From assembly GCA_907163225.1 (NCBI GenBank), contig OU015322.1:1398501-1462500 (forward strand): a stretch of 64,000 nt of DNA, in the 5' to 3' direction. Shown one piece after another: positions 32,820 to 41,089 of the stretch. The stretch's first letter is position 1. Each line of letters opens with the position of its first letter. Below the pieces are notes generated by a model, which had not been told where the DNA came from, did no database searches, and was given only the letters and a program-made list of their open reading frames with translations. The position numbers were made by a program, and so were the translations under genes. The stretch comes from an uncultured Rhodocyclaceae bacterium. GTDB taxonomy: Bacteria > Pseudomonadota > Gammaproteobacteria > Burkholderiales > Rhodocyclaceae.

Positions 32820-34937
32820 ATGGATGCATTTGTCTGGAGTGACCGTTTTCTAACTGGCGAGGCTACGGTTGATGCTGAGCACAAGGAGCTTGTTCGCATC
32901 ATCAACTGGGTTGGGCAATTGCAGACGCAGAATGATCGTGCCGCCGAGTTCCACGATGTTCTGGACGAATTGATCCAGTACGCCGTCAAGCACTTCGCAC
33001 ACGAAGAGCAATTGATGACAGAGTGCCCTTGCGACACCAGGCATCTGGATATGCACCGTGCCATTCACCGCGATTTTGGGCAGCAGGTCACTGCCATGCG
33101 CGAGGTTGCGGTCAACCCGAAAGAAGCCGAATTTTTGTTGCGCTTCCTGACCAACTGGCTGGCCTATCACATTCTCGGGATTGACCAGGCGATGGCCCGC
33201 CAGATCAAGGCGATTCGTGCCGGCGCCTCGCCCGCCGAAGCATTTGAGAACGAGGGGCGGATGGCGACCGACCCGGCTACGGCGAGCCTGCTCGATGCAC
33301 TGAATTCCCTGTATCGGGTCATTGCTTCGCGCAACCAGGCGCTGGTCGACCTCAATCAGCGCCTGGAGAGTTTGGTCGAGGAGCGAACCAAGGCGCTCTC
33401 GGACGCCAACGCACGGCTGGTACTCGAGCAGTCGGAACTCAAGACAGCGTTGATTGCAGTCGAGACTACGCAGCGACAGTTGCTCGATTCTGAACGTCGA
33501 CGCGCCTTGGATGCCCATCGCTACATGCAGCAGTTGCTCGCTCAGATTGTGGATGGAGATCCTGTTCCGACACTGGTCATCGGGGCCGACCACAAGGTGA
33601 CGCACTGGAACAAGGCCTGCGCGACGGTGACCGGTGTTCCGGCGAGCGATGTAATCGGTACATGCCGACACTGGACCGCCTTCTATTCGACTGAGCGTCC
33701 GCTACTCGCGGATTTGATCGTGGATTGCGCCCCCCAACTTATGGACACCTATTACGCCGGGAAATACAAGCGCTCGCGGATTATTGATGGGGCTTTCGAA
33801 GCCGAAGACTTTTTCCCTGGTCTGGGTGACGGTGGCTGTTGGCTGTATTTCACCGCGGCACCGCTGCGTGACTCCGACGGAAAAATAATCGGGGCTATCG
33901 AGACCTTGCAGGATGTGACTGAACGCCACAAGGCGGTGGACGACCTTCAGCGCTATCAGGCTCATCTTGAAGAGCTGGTCGAAGTGCGGACAGGTGAAGT
34001 GGGGGCAGCCAATCGACAAATGGCGCAGGACATTGCCAAGCGAGAAGCGGCGGAAAGCGAGTTGCAGCGTCGCTACATGGAACTGACCGCACTGAATATT
34101 CAGCTTTCAGATACGCAGGGCCAGCTGGTTCAGTCAGAAAAGCTGGCCTCCATCGGGCAGCTGGCGGCTGGCGTGGCTCACGAAATCAACAATCCGATTG
34201 GCTACGTGCATTCGAATATCGGTGCGCTGGAAAAGTATCTGGATGACCTTTTCAGCATGCTGCACCTTTACGAAGAAAGCGAGTCGCAACTTTCCGACGC
34301 CGATTTGCGTGGCAAATTGAAGTCTTTGCGCCAGAAGGTCGATCTGGATTTCCTCCTCGAAGATATTCCCGTCCTGATGCGTGAGTCAAAGGAAGGGATC
34401 ACCAGGGTCAAGAAAATCGTTCAGGATCTCAAGGATTTTTCGCGGGTTGATTCGAAGCAGGAATGGCACTGGGCCAATCTGCATCAAGGCATTGATTCAA
34501 CGATCAATATTGTCGCCAACGAAGTCAAGTACAAGGCCGACGTGGTCAAGGAATATGGCGCACTCCCTGACGTGGAGTGCATTGCCTCGCAGCTCAATCA
34601 AGTATTCATGAACCTTCTGGTCAACGCAGCCCACGCCATGGGGGCTGAGCGCGGCACTATAACGATCCGCACCGGGGCCAGCGACGAACAGGTCTGGCTC
34701 GAGTTTTCCGACAATGGCTCAGGCATCCCCGAAGATATCCGCAGCAAGATATTCGACCCGTTTTTTACAACCAAGCCGGTCGGCAAGGGTACCGGACTTG
34801 GCCTCTCTCTCGCCTACGGCATCATTCAGAATCATAATGGCGCCATCAAGGTCGAGAGTGCAGTCGGCAAGGGAACAACTTTCCGGATTTCGCTGCCGAT
34901 CAAGCACGAGGAAGCCGTCAAGGAAGCCAGTCAGTGA
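32820..34937 (+). CDS. hemerythrin-like domain fused to a PAS-histidine kinase
   Basis: 705 residues. Residues 1-135 form a bacteriohemerythrin domain ([56 protein letters not shown]), keeping the His/Glu/Asp ligands of the di-iron O2-binding site. A coiled coil, a PAS domain (about 235-360), a second coiled coil and a kinase follow. The H-box is [14 protein letters not shown] (about 452), and the ATPase has [19 protein letters not shown] and [11 protein letters not shown]. It is soluble, probably an oxygen-sensing kinase whose likely partners are the receiver domains encoded around it. A dispersed-motif copy lies at 33106. Confidence 0.9.
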   Translation: MDAFVWSDRFLTGEATVDAEHKELVRIINWVGQLQTQNDRAAEFHDVLDELIQYAVKHFAHEEQLMTECPCDTRHLDMHRAIHRDFGQQVTAMREVAVNPKEAEFLLRFLTNWLAYHILGIDQAMARQIKAIRAGASPAEAFENEGRMATDPATASLLDALNSLYRVIASRNQALVDLNQRLESLVEERTKALSDANARLVLEQSELKTALIAVETTQRQLLDSERRRALDAHRYMQQLLAQIVDGDPVPTLVIGADHKVTHWNKACATVTGVPASDVIGTCRHWTAFYSTERPLLADLIVDCAPQLMDTYYAGKYKRSRIIDGAFEAEDFFPGLGDGGCWLYFTAAPLRDSDGKIIGAIETLQDVTERHKAVDDLQRYQAHLEELVEVRTGEVGAANRQMAQDIAKREAAESELQRRYMELTALNIQLSDTQGQLVQSEKLASIGQLAAGVAHEINNPIGYVHSNIGALEKYLDDLFSMLHLYEESESQLSDADLRGKLKSLRQKVDLDFLLEDIPVLMRESKEGITRVKKIVQDLKDFSRVDSKQEWHWANLHQGIDSTINIVANEVKYKADVVKEYGALPDVECIASQLNQVFMNLLVNAAHAMGAERGTITIRTGASDEQVWLEFSDNGSGIPEDIRSKIFDPFFTTKPVGKGTGLGLSLAYGIIQNHNGAIKVESAVGKGTTFRISLPIKHEEAVKEASQ
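33106..33125 (+). repeat. dispersed motif copy (CTGCGGTCAACCGGAAAA type)
   Basis: TTGCGGTCAACCCGAAAGAA, within the hemerythrin domain coding sequence, encoding AVNPKEA. Confidence 0.6.
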
Positions 34938-36244
34938 GTGATCCATCAGTGCCTGAGTGTGGGAGTTCGCCCCCCAGGCGAGTGCTTTGCGTCGACGATG
35001 AACAGAATATCCTGTCATCACTACGGCGGCTGTTTCGCCTTCAGGGCTATCAGATACAGACTGCCGTCAGCGGTGCCGATGGCTTGAAATTACTCGAGAC
35101 AGAGCCCGTTGATCTGATTGTTTCGGACATGCGCATGCCGGAAATGGATGGTGCTCAGTTTCTTGAACAAGTCAGGCTGCGCTGGCCGGACACCATCCGT
35201 ATTTTGTTGACCGGCTATGCCGACATCGCTTCCACGGTCGACGCGATAAACAAGGGAGAAATCTACCGTTACATCGCGAAACCGTGGAATGACGACGACC
35301 TGTTGATGGTCGTGCGCCATGCGCTGGAGGGCAAATCCTTAAAGCGAGAGAAGGAGCGACTGGAGGCACTGACGGCCGCCCAGAACGAAGCGTTGAAGGA
35401 TCTCAACGCCAACCTTGAACTCAAAGTCATGGAACGCACGGTTGCGTTGCGTCAGTCGCATGACAAGCTAAAAACCAGTTTTCTCACTTCGATCAAGGTG
35501 TTTGCCAACCTGATCGAACTGCGCGGCCCGGCTTTGGCCGGGCATTCTCGCCGGGTCGCCGATCTTGCGCGCAAAATTGCGACGATCATGAACCTGAGTG
35601 CGGCAGAGTGTCAGGATATATTTCTGGCCGGCTTGCTTCACGACATCGGCAAAATCGGATTGCCGGACACCTTGCTCACAAAAGCAGTGCCCAATTTTAC
35701 GGGCGATGAACTCGGTCTCTATCGAAAGCATCCCGCCAAGGGTGAGCAGGCGCTAATGGCGCTGGCCGAGTTGCGGGGAGCGGCCGAAATTGTGCGTTCC
35801 CACCACGAACGGTATGACGGACAGGGATTTCCCGAGGGCTTAAGTGGCTTGGCGATTCCCATTGGCGCACGCATTCTGGCCGTGGCCAATGATTTTGACG
35901 GACTCCAGATCGGCACCCTGTCGATGCGCCACCTCCATGTTGACGACGCCAGGAAACTGATCGCGGAGAGCCGGGGTAAGCGCTACGATCCCGCTGTTGT
36001 AGATGCTTTTTTGCAAGCTAGCGGTGGCATGGCGTTGGAGAGCAAGGGCGAGGAACAGGTGAGTCCGGCAAATTTGCATCCAGACATGGTGCTGGCGCGC
36101 GATATTCTCTCTCGTGACGGCGTGCTCCTCCTGGCGGCTGACCATGTTCTCGATGTCAGCCTGATTCGACAAATAAGAGAGTATGTCGGGACCGAAGGTG
36201 GCGCCACGCCGATATTCATTCGCACCCAGCGGAGATCTTCATGA
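34934..36244 (+). CDS. REC-HD-GYP response regulator (c-di-GMP phosphodiesterase type)
   Basis: 436 residues. Receiver (VLCVDDEQNILSSLRRLF, Asp near 64 in LIVSDMRMPEMDG, KPWNDDDLL), a coiled coil, then an HD-GYP domain: HSRRVADLARKIA, AGLLHDIGKIGLPD, RSHHERYDGQGFPEGL. The GYP triad reads GFP, a common tolerated variant. The C-terminal 60 residues (LHPDMVLARDILSRDGVLLLAADHVLDVSLIRQI) resemble the small protein encoded at 31631. The start is GTG, overlapping the kinase stop (GTGA). Confidence 0.9.
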   Translation: MSDPSVPECGSSPPRRVLCVDDEQNILSSLRRLFRLQGYQIQTAVSGADGLKLLETEPVDLIVSDMRMPEMDGAQFLEQVRLRWPDTIRILLTGYADIASTVDAINKGEIYRYIAKPWNDDDLLMVVRHALEGKSLKREKERLEALTAAQNEALKDLNANLELKVMERTVALRQSHDKLKTSFLTSIKVFANLIELRGPALAGHSRRVADLARKIATIMNLSAAECQDIFLAGLLHDIGKIGLPDTLLTKAVPNFTGDELGLYRKHPAKGEQALMALAELRGAAEIVRSHHERYDGQGFPEGLSGLAIPIGARILAVANDFDGLQIGTLSMRHLHVDDARKLIAESRGKRYDPAVVDAFLQASGGMALESKGEEQVSPANLHPDMVLARDILSRDGVLLLAADHVLDVSLIRQIREYVGTEGGATPIFIRTQRRSS

Positions 36245-36777
36245 ATCGCATTTTACTCGTCGATGATGAACCCAATGTTCTCAGCGCGCTCAAGCGGCTA
36301 CTGGCACAAGCTTTCCAGAACGAAGGCCTGGTTATCGAGACCTTTGCCGATGCGCGGGCTGCCCTTGTCCGCGGGAAGGAGGTGCCTTTTGACATGGTGC
36401 TTTCCGACTTTCGCATGCCGATCATGGACGGCGTCACCTTTCTCAAGCAGTTCCGGGAACTGCAGCCGGATACCCCGCGCCTGATCCTTTCGGCAACCAC
36501 TGATTTCGATACCTTGATGGCTGCGGTGAACGAAGCAGCGATTCTTCGATATCTGGTCAAGCCGTGGGACGAAGATGAGTTGATCGCCAGCCTCAGAGAG
36601 GCACTGGCGCATCATGCCGATGTTGTGGGGGATCGCCTGCTGGCTAACCAGATGCGTGAAAACATGGGGTTGATTTCAGAAGAGGAAAAAGAGTTGCGGC
36701 GCCTTGAGGTGCTCGAACCCGGGATCACCCAGGTTCGACGCTCGTCCGACGGGGCTATCCTGCTTGACGACATGTGA
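36241..36777 (+). CDS. stand-alone receiver (REC) domain protein
   Basis: 178 residues: RILLVDDEPNVLSALKRLL, phosphoacceptor in FDMVLSDFRMPIMDG, T/S switch in LILSATTDF and Lys in YLVKPWDEDELI, followed by a 50-residue helical tail without a DNA-binding or enzyme domain. It closely resembles the other two receivers of the operon, pointing to duplication. It could be a phosphate sink or an adaptor. ATG overlaps the previous stop. Confidence 0.88.
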   Translation: MNRILLVDDEPNVLSALKRLLAQAFQNEGLVIETFADARAALVRGKEVPFDMVLSDFRMPIMDGVTFLKQFRELQPDTPRLILSATTDFDTLMAAVNEAAILRYLVKPWDEDELIASLREALAHHADVVGDRLLANQMRENMGLISEEEKELRRLEVLEPGITQVRRSSDGAILLDDM

Positions 36778-36898
36778 CGAACTGAACCTGCGACAAGCCA
36801 TTGAGTAAGGCGACAGCGCGATTGATTTTGATGCATCTCCTTTGCGTTGCCCCTGGTATGCAGCTAAGGTTCATCCATTTGGACATGGACATTTCTGG

Positions 36899-38839
36899 AT
36901 GTTAGCCAAACCGGGCAAGTTGTCGCGGAAGATCGTCGGCATGCTGGTGGTGTTTTTCGTCGTTGCGACGACGGCCATCTGCCTGACGCTCCTTATTTCC
37001 TGGCAGCTCGAAGGTGTTGCCGCCGCGATCAATGATGCCGGCAGCCAGCGCATGCGGACTTACCGCATGGGCCATTTGATGGCGCGCGGACTGGAGTCGA
37101 CGACGCAGGAAAGCACGATGGCCCAGGTGCTGGGCGAAGAGCAAAAGCAGTTCGACAAGGTTTTGCGCGATCTTCAGCTGGGCGATCCGGCCCGCCCTTT
37201 GTCACCGCCGCGCAATCCAGAGGTCAATCAGCGCCTGAAGGATGTTGAGAAAATTTGGCTGGAAGCGCTGCAGCCACTGGTCTCCAGCTATCTGGCCGGA
37301 GGCCGGCCGGAACGTGAAATCGCGCTCAACCGTTTCGACAGCGAACTTGAGCCCTTCGTCAGCACCATCAACGAACTGGTGCTTGCCATGGAACGTAGCT
37401 ACGCCTACGACACCAATCTGTTACGCACCGTGCAGGCCGCTCTGGTTGTTCTGGCCATTTTTGGCACGGTCATTCTGATCCGCTATTTCTCTAGCCTCGT
37501 CATTCGGCCCGTGGGGGTGTTGCATGACGGCATGCAACGCATGATCGGCAACGATCTGACCGTACGCCTGCCGGTTGCCAGCGATGATGAGCTTGGAAGC
37601 CTGGCCATTGGTTTCAACCAGATGGCCGAGCATCTGCAGAGCGTTTACGGCTCACTGGCTGAGCGGGTCGAGGCGGAAACCCGCCGCCTTGCCCAACGCA
37701 ATCACGAATTGGGGATTCTCTATTCGGTGACAACCTTTCTGAGCGAGCCGGCGCCGGTGGAGGCCTTGAGCGTGGGCTTTTTGAATCGAATCAAGACCGC
37801 ACTCGGGGCAGATGCAGGTGCCGTACGCATGTACGCGCCGCATTCAGAAAAGTTGTACCTGACTACGTCCGAGGGCTTGTCCGAAGAGTTTCTTGAGCGA
37901 GAAGCCGAGATGAACTGCGGTGACTGTCTCTGCGGCGAGGTTTTTCAGAGCGGCGTGTCCGCTGCGTTTGCTACCATTGCTCCGCCGCCGGCCATGAAAT
38001 TGCGCACCTGCGTCCGTGAAGGTTTTGCCACTGCAACCGCCTTCAGCATTCTTTACGACAAACAGAAACTGGGCGTCTATAACCTCTATTTCCTTCGGCC
38101 ACAGGCACTCTCCGAACAGGAAATTCATTTGCTGGAAACGCTGGGTCATCATCTCGGCGTGGCGATCGAAAATCAGCGCCTTAAATCGCGTGAGAAGGAG
38201 CTGGCGGTTTCAGAGGAGCGCAACCTGCTCGCCCAGGAACTGCATGACTCCATCGCGCAAGGCCTTGCCTTCCTGAATATTCAGGTGCAGTTGCTGCAGG
38301 ACTCCTTGCGCAAGGGCAATGCTGAAGAGGCGATGCAAACGGCCGGCCAGTTGCGCGAAGGGGTTCAGGAAAGCTACGACGACGTGCGGGAATTGCTGGT
38401 GCACTTCCGGACACGGGTGCACCAATCCGACCTTGATACAGCGATCAATTCGGCGCTGGAAAAATTCGAGGGACAAACCGGGATCGGTACCGATTTCGAA
38501 CGTATCGGCAAGGGGGCGCCGCTGTTGCCGACTGATGAAATCCAGATCATGCATATCGTCCAGGAATCCCTGTCCAACATTCGGAAGCACGCGAAGGCCG
38601 AGCACGTTCAGGTGACGGTCAGCCGCGAAATCGGCCGCATCAAGGTTGATATTCAGGACAACGGCGTTGGTTTCGACCCGGAAAACTGCCCGAATTGCTT
38701 GTCCGACCGTCACGTCGGACTGAAAATCATGCGCGAACGCGCCCACCGTATTGGGGGGGAATGCCGTATTGCATCCATCCCCGGCCAAGGGTCGCGCGTT
38801 ACGCTGACCCTGCCAAGAGAAAACAGAGAGGTTGCTTGA
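36899..38839 (+). CDS. narX: NarX-type nitrate/nitrite sensor histidine kinase
   Basis: 646 residues. Membrane segment 1 (about 12-35), then the P-box nitrate-binding region AINDAGSQRMRTYRMGHLMARGL, periplasmic helices, membrane segment 2 (about 180-202), HAMP (VRLPVASDDELGSLAIGFNQMAEHL), a GAF-like module with a Cys pair (MNCGDCLCGEVFQSG) and a HisKA_3/HATPase kinase (EERNLLAQELHDSIAQGLAFLN, DNGVGFDPEN, HVGLKIMRERA). The start at 36899 is chosen so that the first membrane helix begins soon after it; no clear ribosome site is seen. Probably phosphorylates the following NarL. Confidence 0.9.
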   Translation: MLAKPGKLSRKIVGMLVVFFVVATTAICLTLLISWQLEGVAAAINDAGSQRMRTYRMGHLMARGLESTTQESTMAQVLGEEQKQFDKVLRDLQLGDPARPLSPPRNPEVNQRLKDVEKIWLEALQPLVSSYLAGGRPEREIALNRFDSELEPFVSTINELVLAMERSYAYDTNLLRTVQAALVVLAIFGTVILIRYFSSLVIRPVGVLHDGMQRMIGNDLTVRLPVASDDELGSLAIGFNQMAEHLQSVYGSLAERVEAETRRLAQRNHELGILYSVTTFLSEPAPVEALSVGFLNRIKTALGADAGAVRMYAPHSEKLYLTTSEGLSEEFLEREAEMNCGDCLCGEVFQSGVSAAFATIAPPPAMKLRTCVREGFATATAFSILYDKQKLGVYNLYFLRPQALSEQEIHLLETLGHHLGVAIENQRLKSREKELAVSEERNLLAQELHDSIAQGLAFLNIQVQLLQDSLRKGNAEEAMQTAGQLREGVQESYDDVRELLVHFRTRVHQSDLDTAINSALEKFEGQTGIGTDFERIGKGAPLLPTDEIQIMHIVQESLSNIRKHAKAEHVQVTVSREIGRIKVDIQDNGVGFDPENCPNCLSDRHVGLKIMRERAHRIGGECRIASIPGQGSRVTLTLPRENREVA

Positions 38840-38840
38840 A

Positions 38841-39506
38841 ATGAGCGAGAAAATCCGTGTCCTGCTGGTTGATGATCACACCTTGTTCCGCAGCGGCATC
38901 AAGTCCCTGTTGCAACGCAACGATGACTTCGAGGTGGTCGGCGAGGCGGGTGACGGACTGGAGGGAATCAAGCGCGTTCGTTCGCTAAAACCGGATGTTG
39001 CCCTGCTGGACCTTCACATGCCGGGCGTCTCCGGTCTGGAAGCCGTCAAGGTCATCGCTGAAGAGATGCCGGAAGTCAGCGTCCTGATGCTGACCGTTTC
39101 GGAAGACGCCCAGGATCTGGTTGATGCGCTGCGCGCCGGTGCCAGCGGTTATCTGTTGAAAAACATCGAAACCGATGCCTTGGTCGACGCCATTCGTCGC
39201 GCTGCGCTGGGGGAGTCAGTAGTTTCCCAGCAAATGACAGCAAAACTGATCCAGGGCGTACGCAATCCGCCGAAAGCCGACTCAGTCGCGCTTGAGCGGG
39301 ATCGTTTTTCACCGCGCGAACGCGACATCCTCGCCTCGCTGGCGCAGGGCGAGAGCAACAAGGAAATCGCCCGCAAGCTCGACCTGGCCGAAAGCACGGT
39401 CAAAATTCATGTCCAGAATATTTTCAAGAAACTGAACATGAGCAGCCGCGTGCAGGTTGCGCTCTATGCAGTTGAGCATGGCTACGGACTGAATCGCCAC
39501 GCTTAG
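38841..39506 (+). CDS. narL: NarL-type LuxR-family response regulator
   Basis: 221 residues. Receiver: VLLVDDHTLFRSGIKSLLQR, Asp near 57 in VALLDLHMPGVSG, Lys in GYLLKNI. A GerE/LuxR helix-turn-helix occupies about 150-215 (FSPRERDILASLAQGESNKEIARKLDLAESTVKIHVQNIFKKLNMSSRVQVALYAVEHG). It is the cognate regulator of the NarX-like kinase, 1 bp between the stop and this ATG, with GAGAGG upstream. It ends with a terminator 120 bp later. Confidence 0.92.
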   Translation: MSEKIRVLLVDDHTLFRSGIKSLLQRNDDFEVVGEAGDGLEGIKRVRSLKPDVALLDLHMPGVSGLEAVKVIAEEMPEVSVLMLTVSEDAQDLVDALRAGASGYLLKNIETDALVDAIRRAALGESVVSQQMTAKLIQGVRNPPKADSVALERDRFSPRERDILASLAQGESNKEIARKLDLAESTVKIHVQNIFKKLNMSSRVQVALYAVEHGYGLNRHA

Positions 39507-39586
39507 TCGCTTCAGCAAAGGATTCAGAACTTTGTTTGCCCGGCGTTCGTGCCTTCGGTAAGCGTGGACTCTCAAGCGCTGCCAAC

Positions 39587-39610
39587 GCTACGGTCAACCG
39601 GAATTTTTGG
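39587..39610 (+). repeat. dispersed motif copy (CGGTCAACCGGAATTTTTG type), intergenic
   Basis: GCTACGGTCAACCGGAATTTTTGG is followed by CAAAATCCGGAAAA, so CCGGAATTTTTG and CAAAATCCGG can pair. It sits directly before a terminator and is the clearest non-coding copy. Confidence 0.75.
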
Positions 39611-39627
39611 CAAAATCCGGAAAAGCC

Positions 39628-39656
39628 AGCCCCGACCAAAATCGTCGGGGCTTATT
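39628..39656 (+). terminator. intrinsic terminator after narL
   Basis: AGCCCCGAC-CAAAATC-GTCGGGGCT followed by TATT: a perfect 9-bp stem with a weak T-run. Confidence 0.75.
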
Positions 39657-39688
39657 CGTGGAGTGCCGGCAAGGCACCCTTGCTAGCG

Positions 39689-39952
39689 CTAAGTCGGCAT
39701 CGGGTGCGTACGCTGCAGATGCTGGTAAGTTGTCGCCAGATCCTGCACATGTTCATAACGGCCTGCCTCCAGCGCATGTTGCATGTTCTCGATAATCATC
39801 GTGTGCAGGCGACAAACGCCATCAGGCGAGCACAGCAAGACTTCGCTCATTTCAGCAGCGACGGTGACAGGGATATGTTCGTGTTCGGCAATCGCTTCGA
39901 TCTCTCCGCGATCCAGATCACAGTAGTCAATAACATCTTGAATGGACAGCAT
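39689..39952 (-). CDS. small hypothetical protein, predicted helical
   Basis: 87 residues starting MLSIQDVIDYCDLDRGEIEA. An AAGGAGCG ribosome site 4 bases upstream supports the start. HTMIIENMQHALEAGRYEHVQDLATTYQHL suggests a helical protein without signal peptide or membrane segment. The family is not known to me. It is a single gene convergent with narL. Confidence 0.75.
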   Translation of the reverse strand: MLSIQDVIDYCDLDRGEIEAIAEHEHIPVTVAAEMSEVLLCSPDGVCRLHTMIIENMQHALEAGRYEHVQDLATTYQHLQRTHPMPT

Positions 39953-40092
39953 TTTTCGCTCCTTTGGTAGGCAAGAAAAAGGATAGGGCACAGATCCCGT
40001 ATTGTTTTTCTTTGTCCGCCTTGTCGTTTTAATGAGTGGAGGAACTGCTTTATTTCTAGCTGAAATATCCTCGAAATCAAGAAATAAGTGAC

Positions 40093-40869
40093 TCAAATTC
40101 GCAAACGGCCATCGGGTAGCGGGTGACTCCATTGCAGGCGGCTGATGGTCGGCAACAAATCCAGGCGAGTCGCTTTTTTCAACGCCACGGCGCGCTCGCG
40201 CATCTCGTCGAGCGAGACGTCGACCGGCTCGCCGCCTGTCGCAAAGGCGATGGTGTTGCCGCTGTCGCACGAAGGAAAAACGGCGACACGGTCGTCAAAA
40301 GCAGCGCGGATACGCTCGACGCTGCCCTTGAAACCCTTGTTCCAGCCGAGCAGGTTGAAGCTGCACAAACCGCTGTCGCTCAGTCTGGCGCGACAGGCCT
40401 GGTAGAACGGGTCGGTATCCAGCGCGCCGGCCTTTGCATCGGGATCGAAACCATCAGCCAGAATCAGGTCAAAACGTCGGTCGCCGCCCAGCATGAAGTC
40501 TGCGCCGCAGCCGATCACGACGTCGAGCCGGCGCGGGTCGTCGGGCAGCTTGAAGTAGTGGCGGGCGATGAGCTCGACTTGCGGGTTGATCTCGACCACC
40601 GTGACTCGGCAATCGGGCAGATAGCGGTAAATGAACTTTGCCAGAGAACCGGCGCCGAGGCCCACCAGAAGGGCATTGCGCGGCCAATGGCCGGTCTGCC
40701 GCATGAGCAGGCCAGCCATCATCTCGCGCGTATAGGCCAGTTCCAGTGACCACGGCCGGGAAATGCGCATGGCCCCCTGAATCCAGTCAGAACCAAAATG
40801 CAGATTGCGCACGCCCCCGTCTTCACTAATATCGACGGCGTGCTGAGGAGATTTTTTGGCTGGTTTCAT
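40093..40869 (-). CDS. spermidine synthase-like methyltransferase-fold protein
   Basis: 258 residues. SAM/dcSAM-binding motifs: NALLVGLGAGSLAKFIYRYLPDCRVTVVEINPQVELIARHYF, then IGCGADFMLGGDRRFDLILADGFDPDAKAGALDTDPFYQACRARLSDSGL. The gatekeeping D of the polyamine site (ADGFD) is kept, but the N-terminal beta-domain of true spermidine synthases is short. It may act on another substrate. The start at 40869 gives MKPAKKSPQHAV. It precedes tRNA-Arg on the same strand side. Confidence 0.8.
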   Translation of the reverse strand: MKPAKKSPQHAVDISEDGGVRNLHFGSDWIQGAMRISRPWSLELAYTREMMAGLLMRQTGHWPRNALLVGLGAGSLAKFIYRYLPDCRVTVVEINPQVELIARHYFKLPDDPRRLDVVIGCGADFMLGGDRRFDLILADGFDPDAKAGALDTDPFYQACRARLSDSGLCSFNLLGWNKGFKGSVERIRAAFDDRVAVFPSCDSGNTIAFATGGEPVDVSLDEMRERAVALKKATRLDLLPTISRLQWSHPLPDGRLRI

Positions 40870-40889
40870 CGTCGCGCCCAAAAATGGGG

Positions 40890-40964
40890 TGGCGTCCCCA
40901 CCCGGAATCGAACCAGGAACTGCTCCTTAGGAGGGAGCCGTTATATCCATTTAACTATGGAGAC
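40890..40964 (-). tRNA. tRNA-Arg (anticodon CCU)
   Basis: On the minus strand: acceptor GTCTCCA pairs with TGGGGAC (one G-U), anticodon loop CTCCTAA, T-arm GGTTCGATTCC and an encoded CCA end. 75 nt including CCA. The CCU species reads the rare AGG codon. Confidence 0.95.
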
Positions 40965-41089
40965 GCGCCGGAGGGCGAATTGTACCGATGTGGCCACACT
41001 AGCGATAGATGCGGCTCGCGCTGCGGCAAGCAGCTAAAATGCGGCTTCTCCCAACGTGGCGCCGGCTCGGCGCTGCATCAAAGTGTGCC

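Noticed and set aside
36778-36898. Riboswitch or attenuator before narX
   Set aside because: 121 bp without a convincing stem or T-run; only a weak ribosome site.
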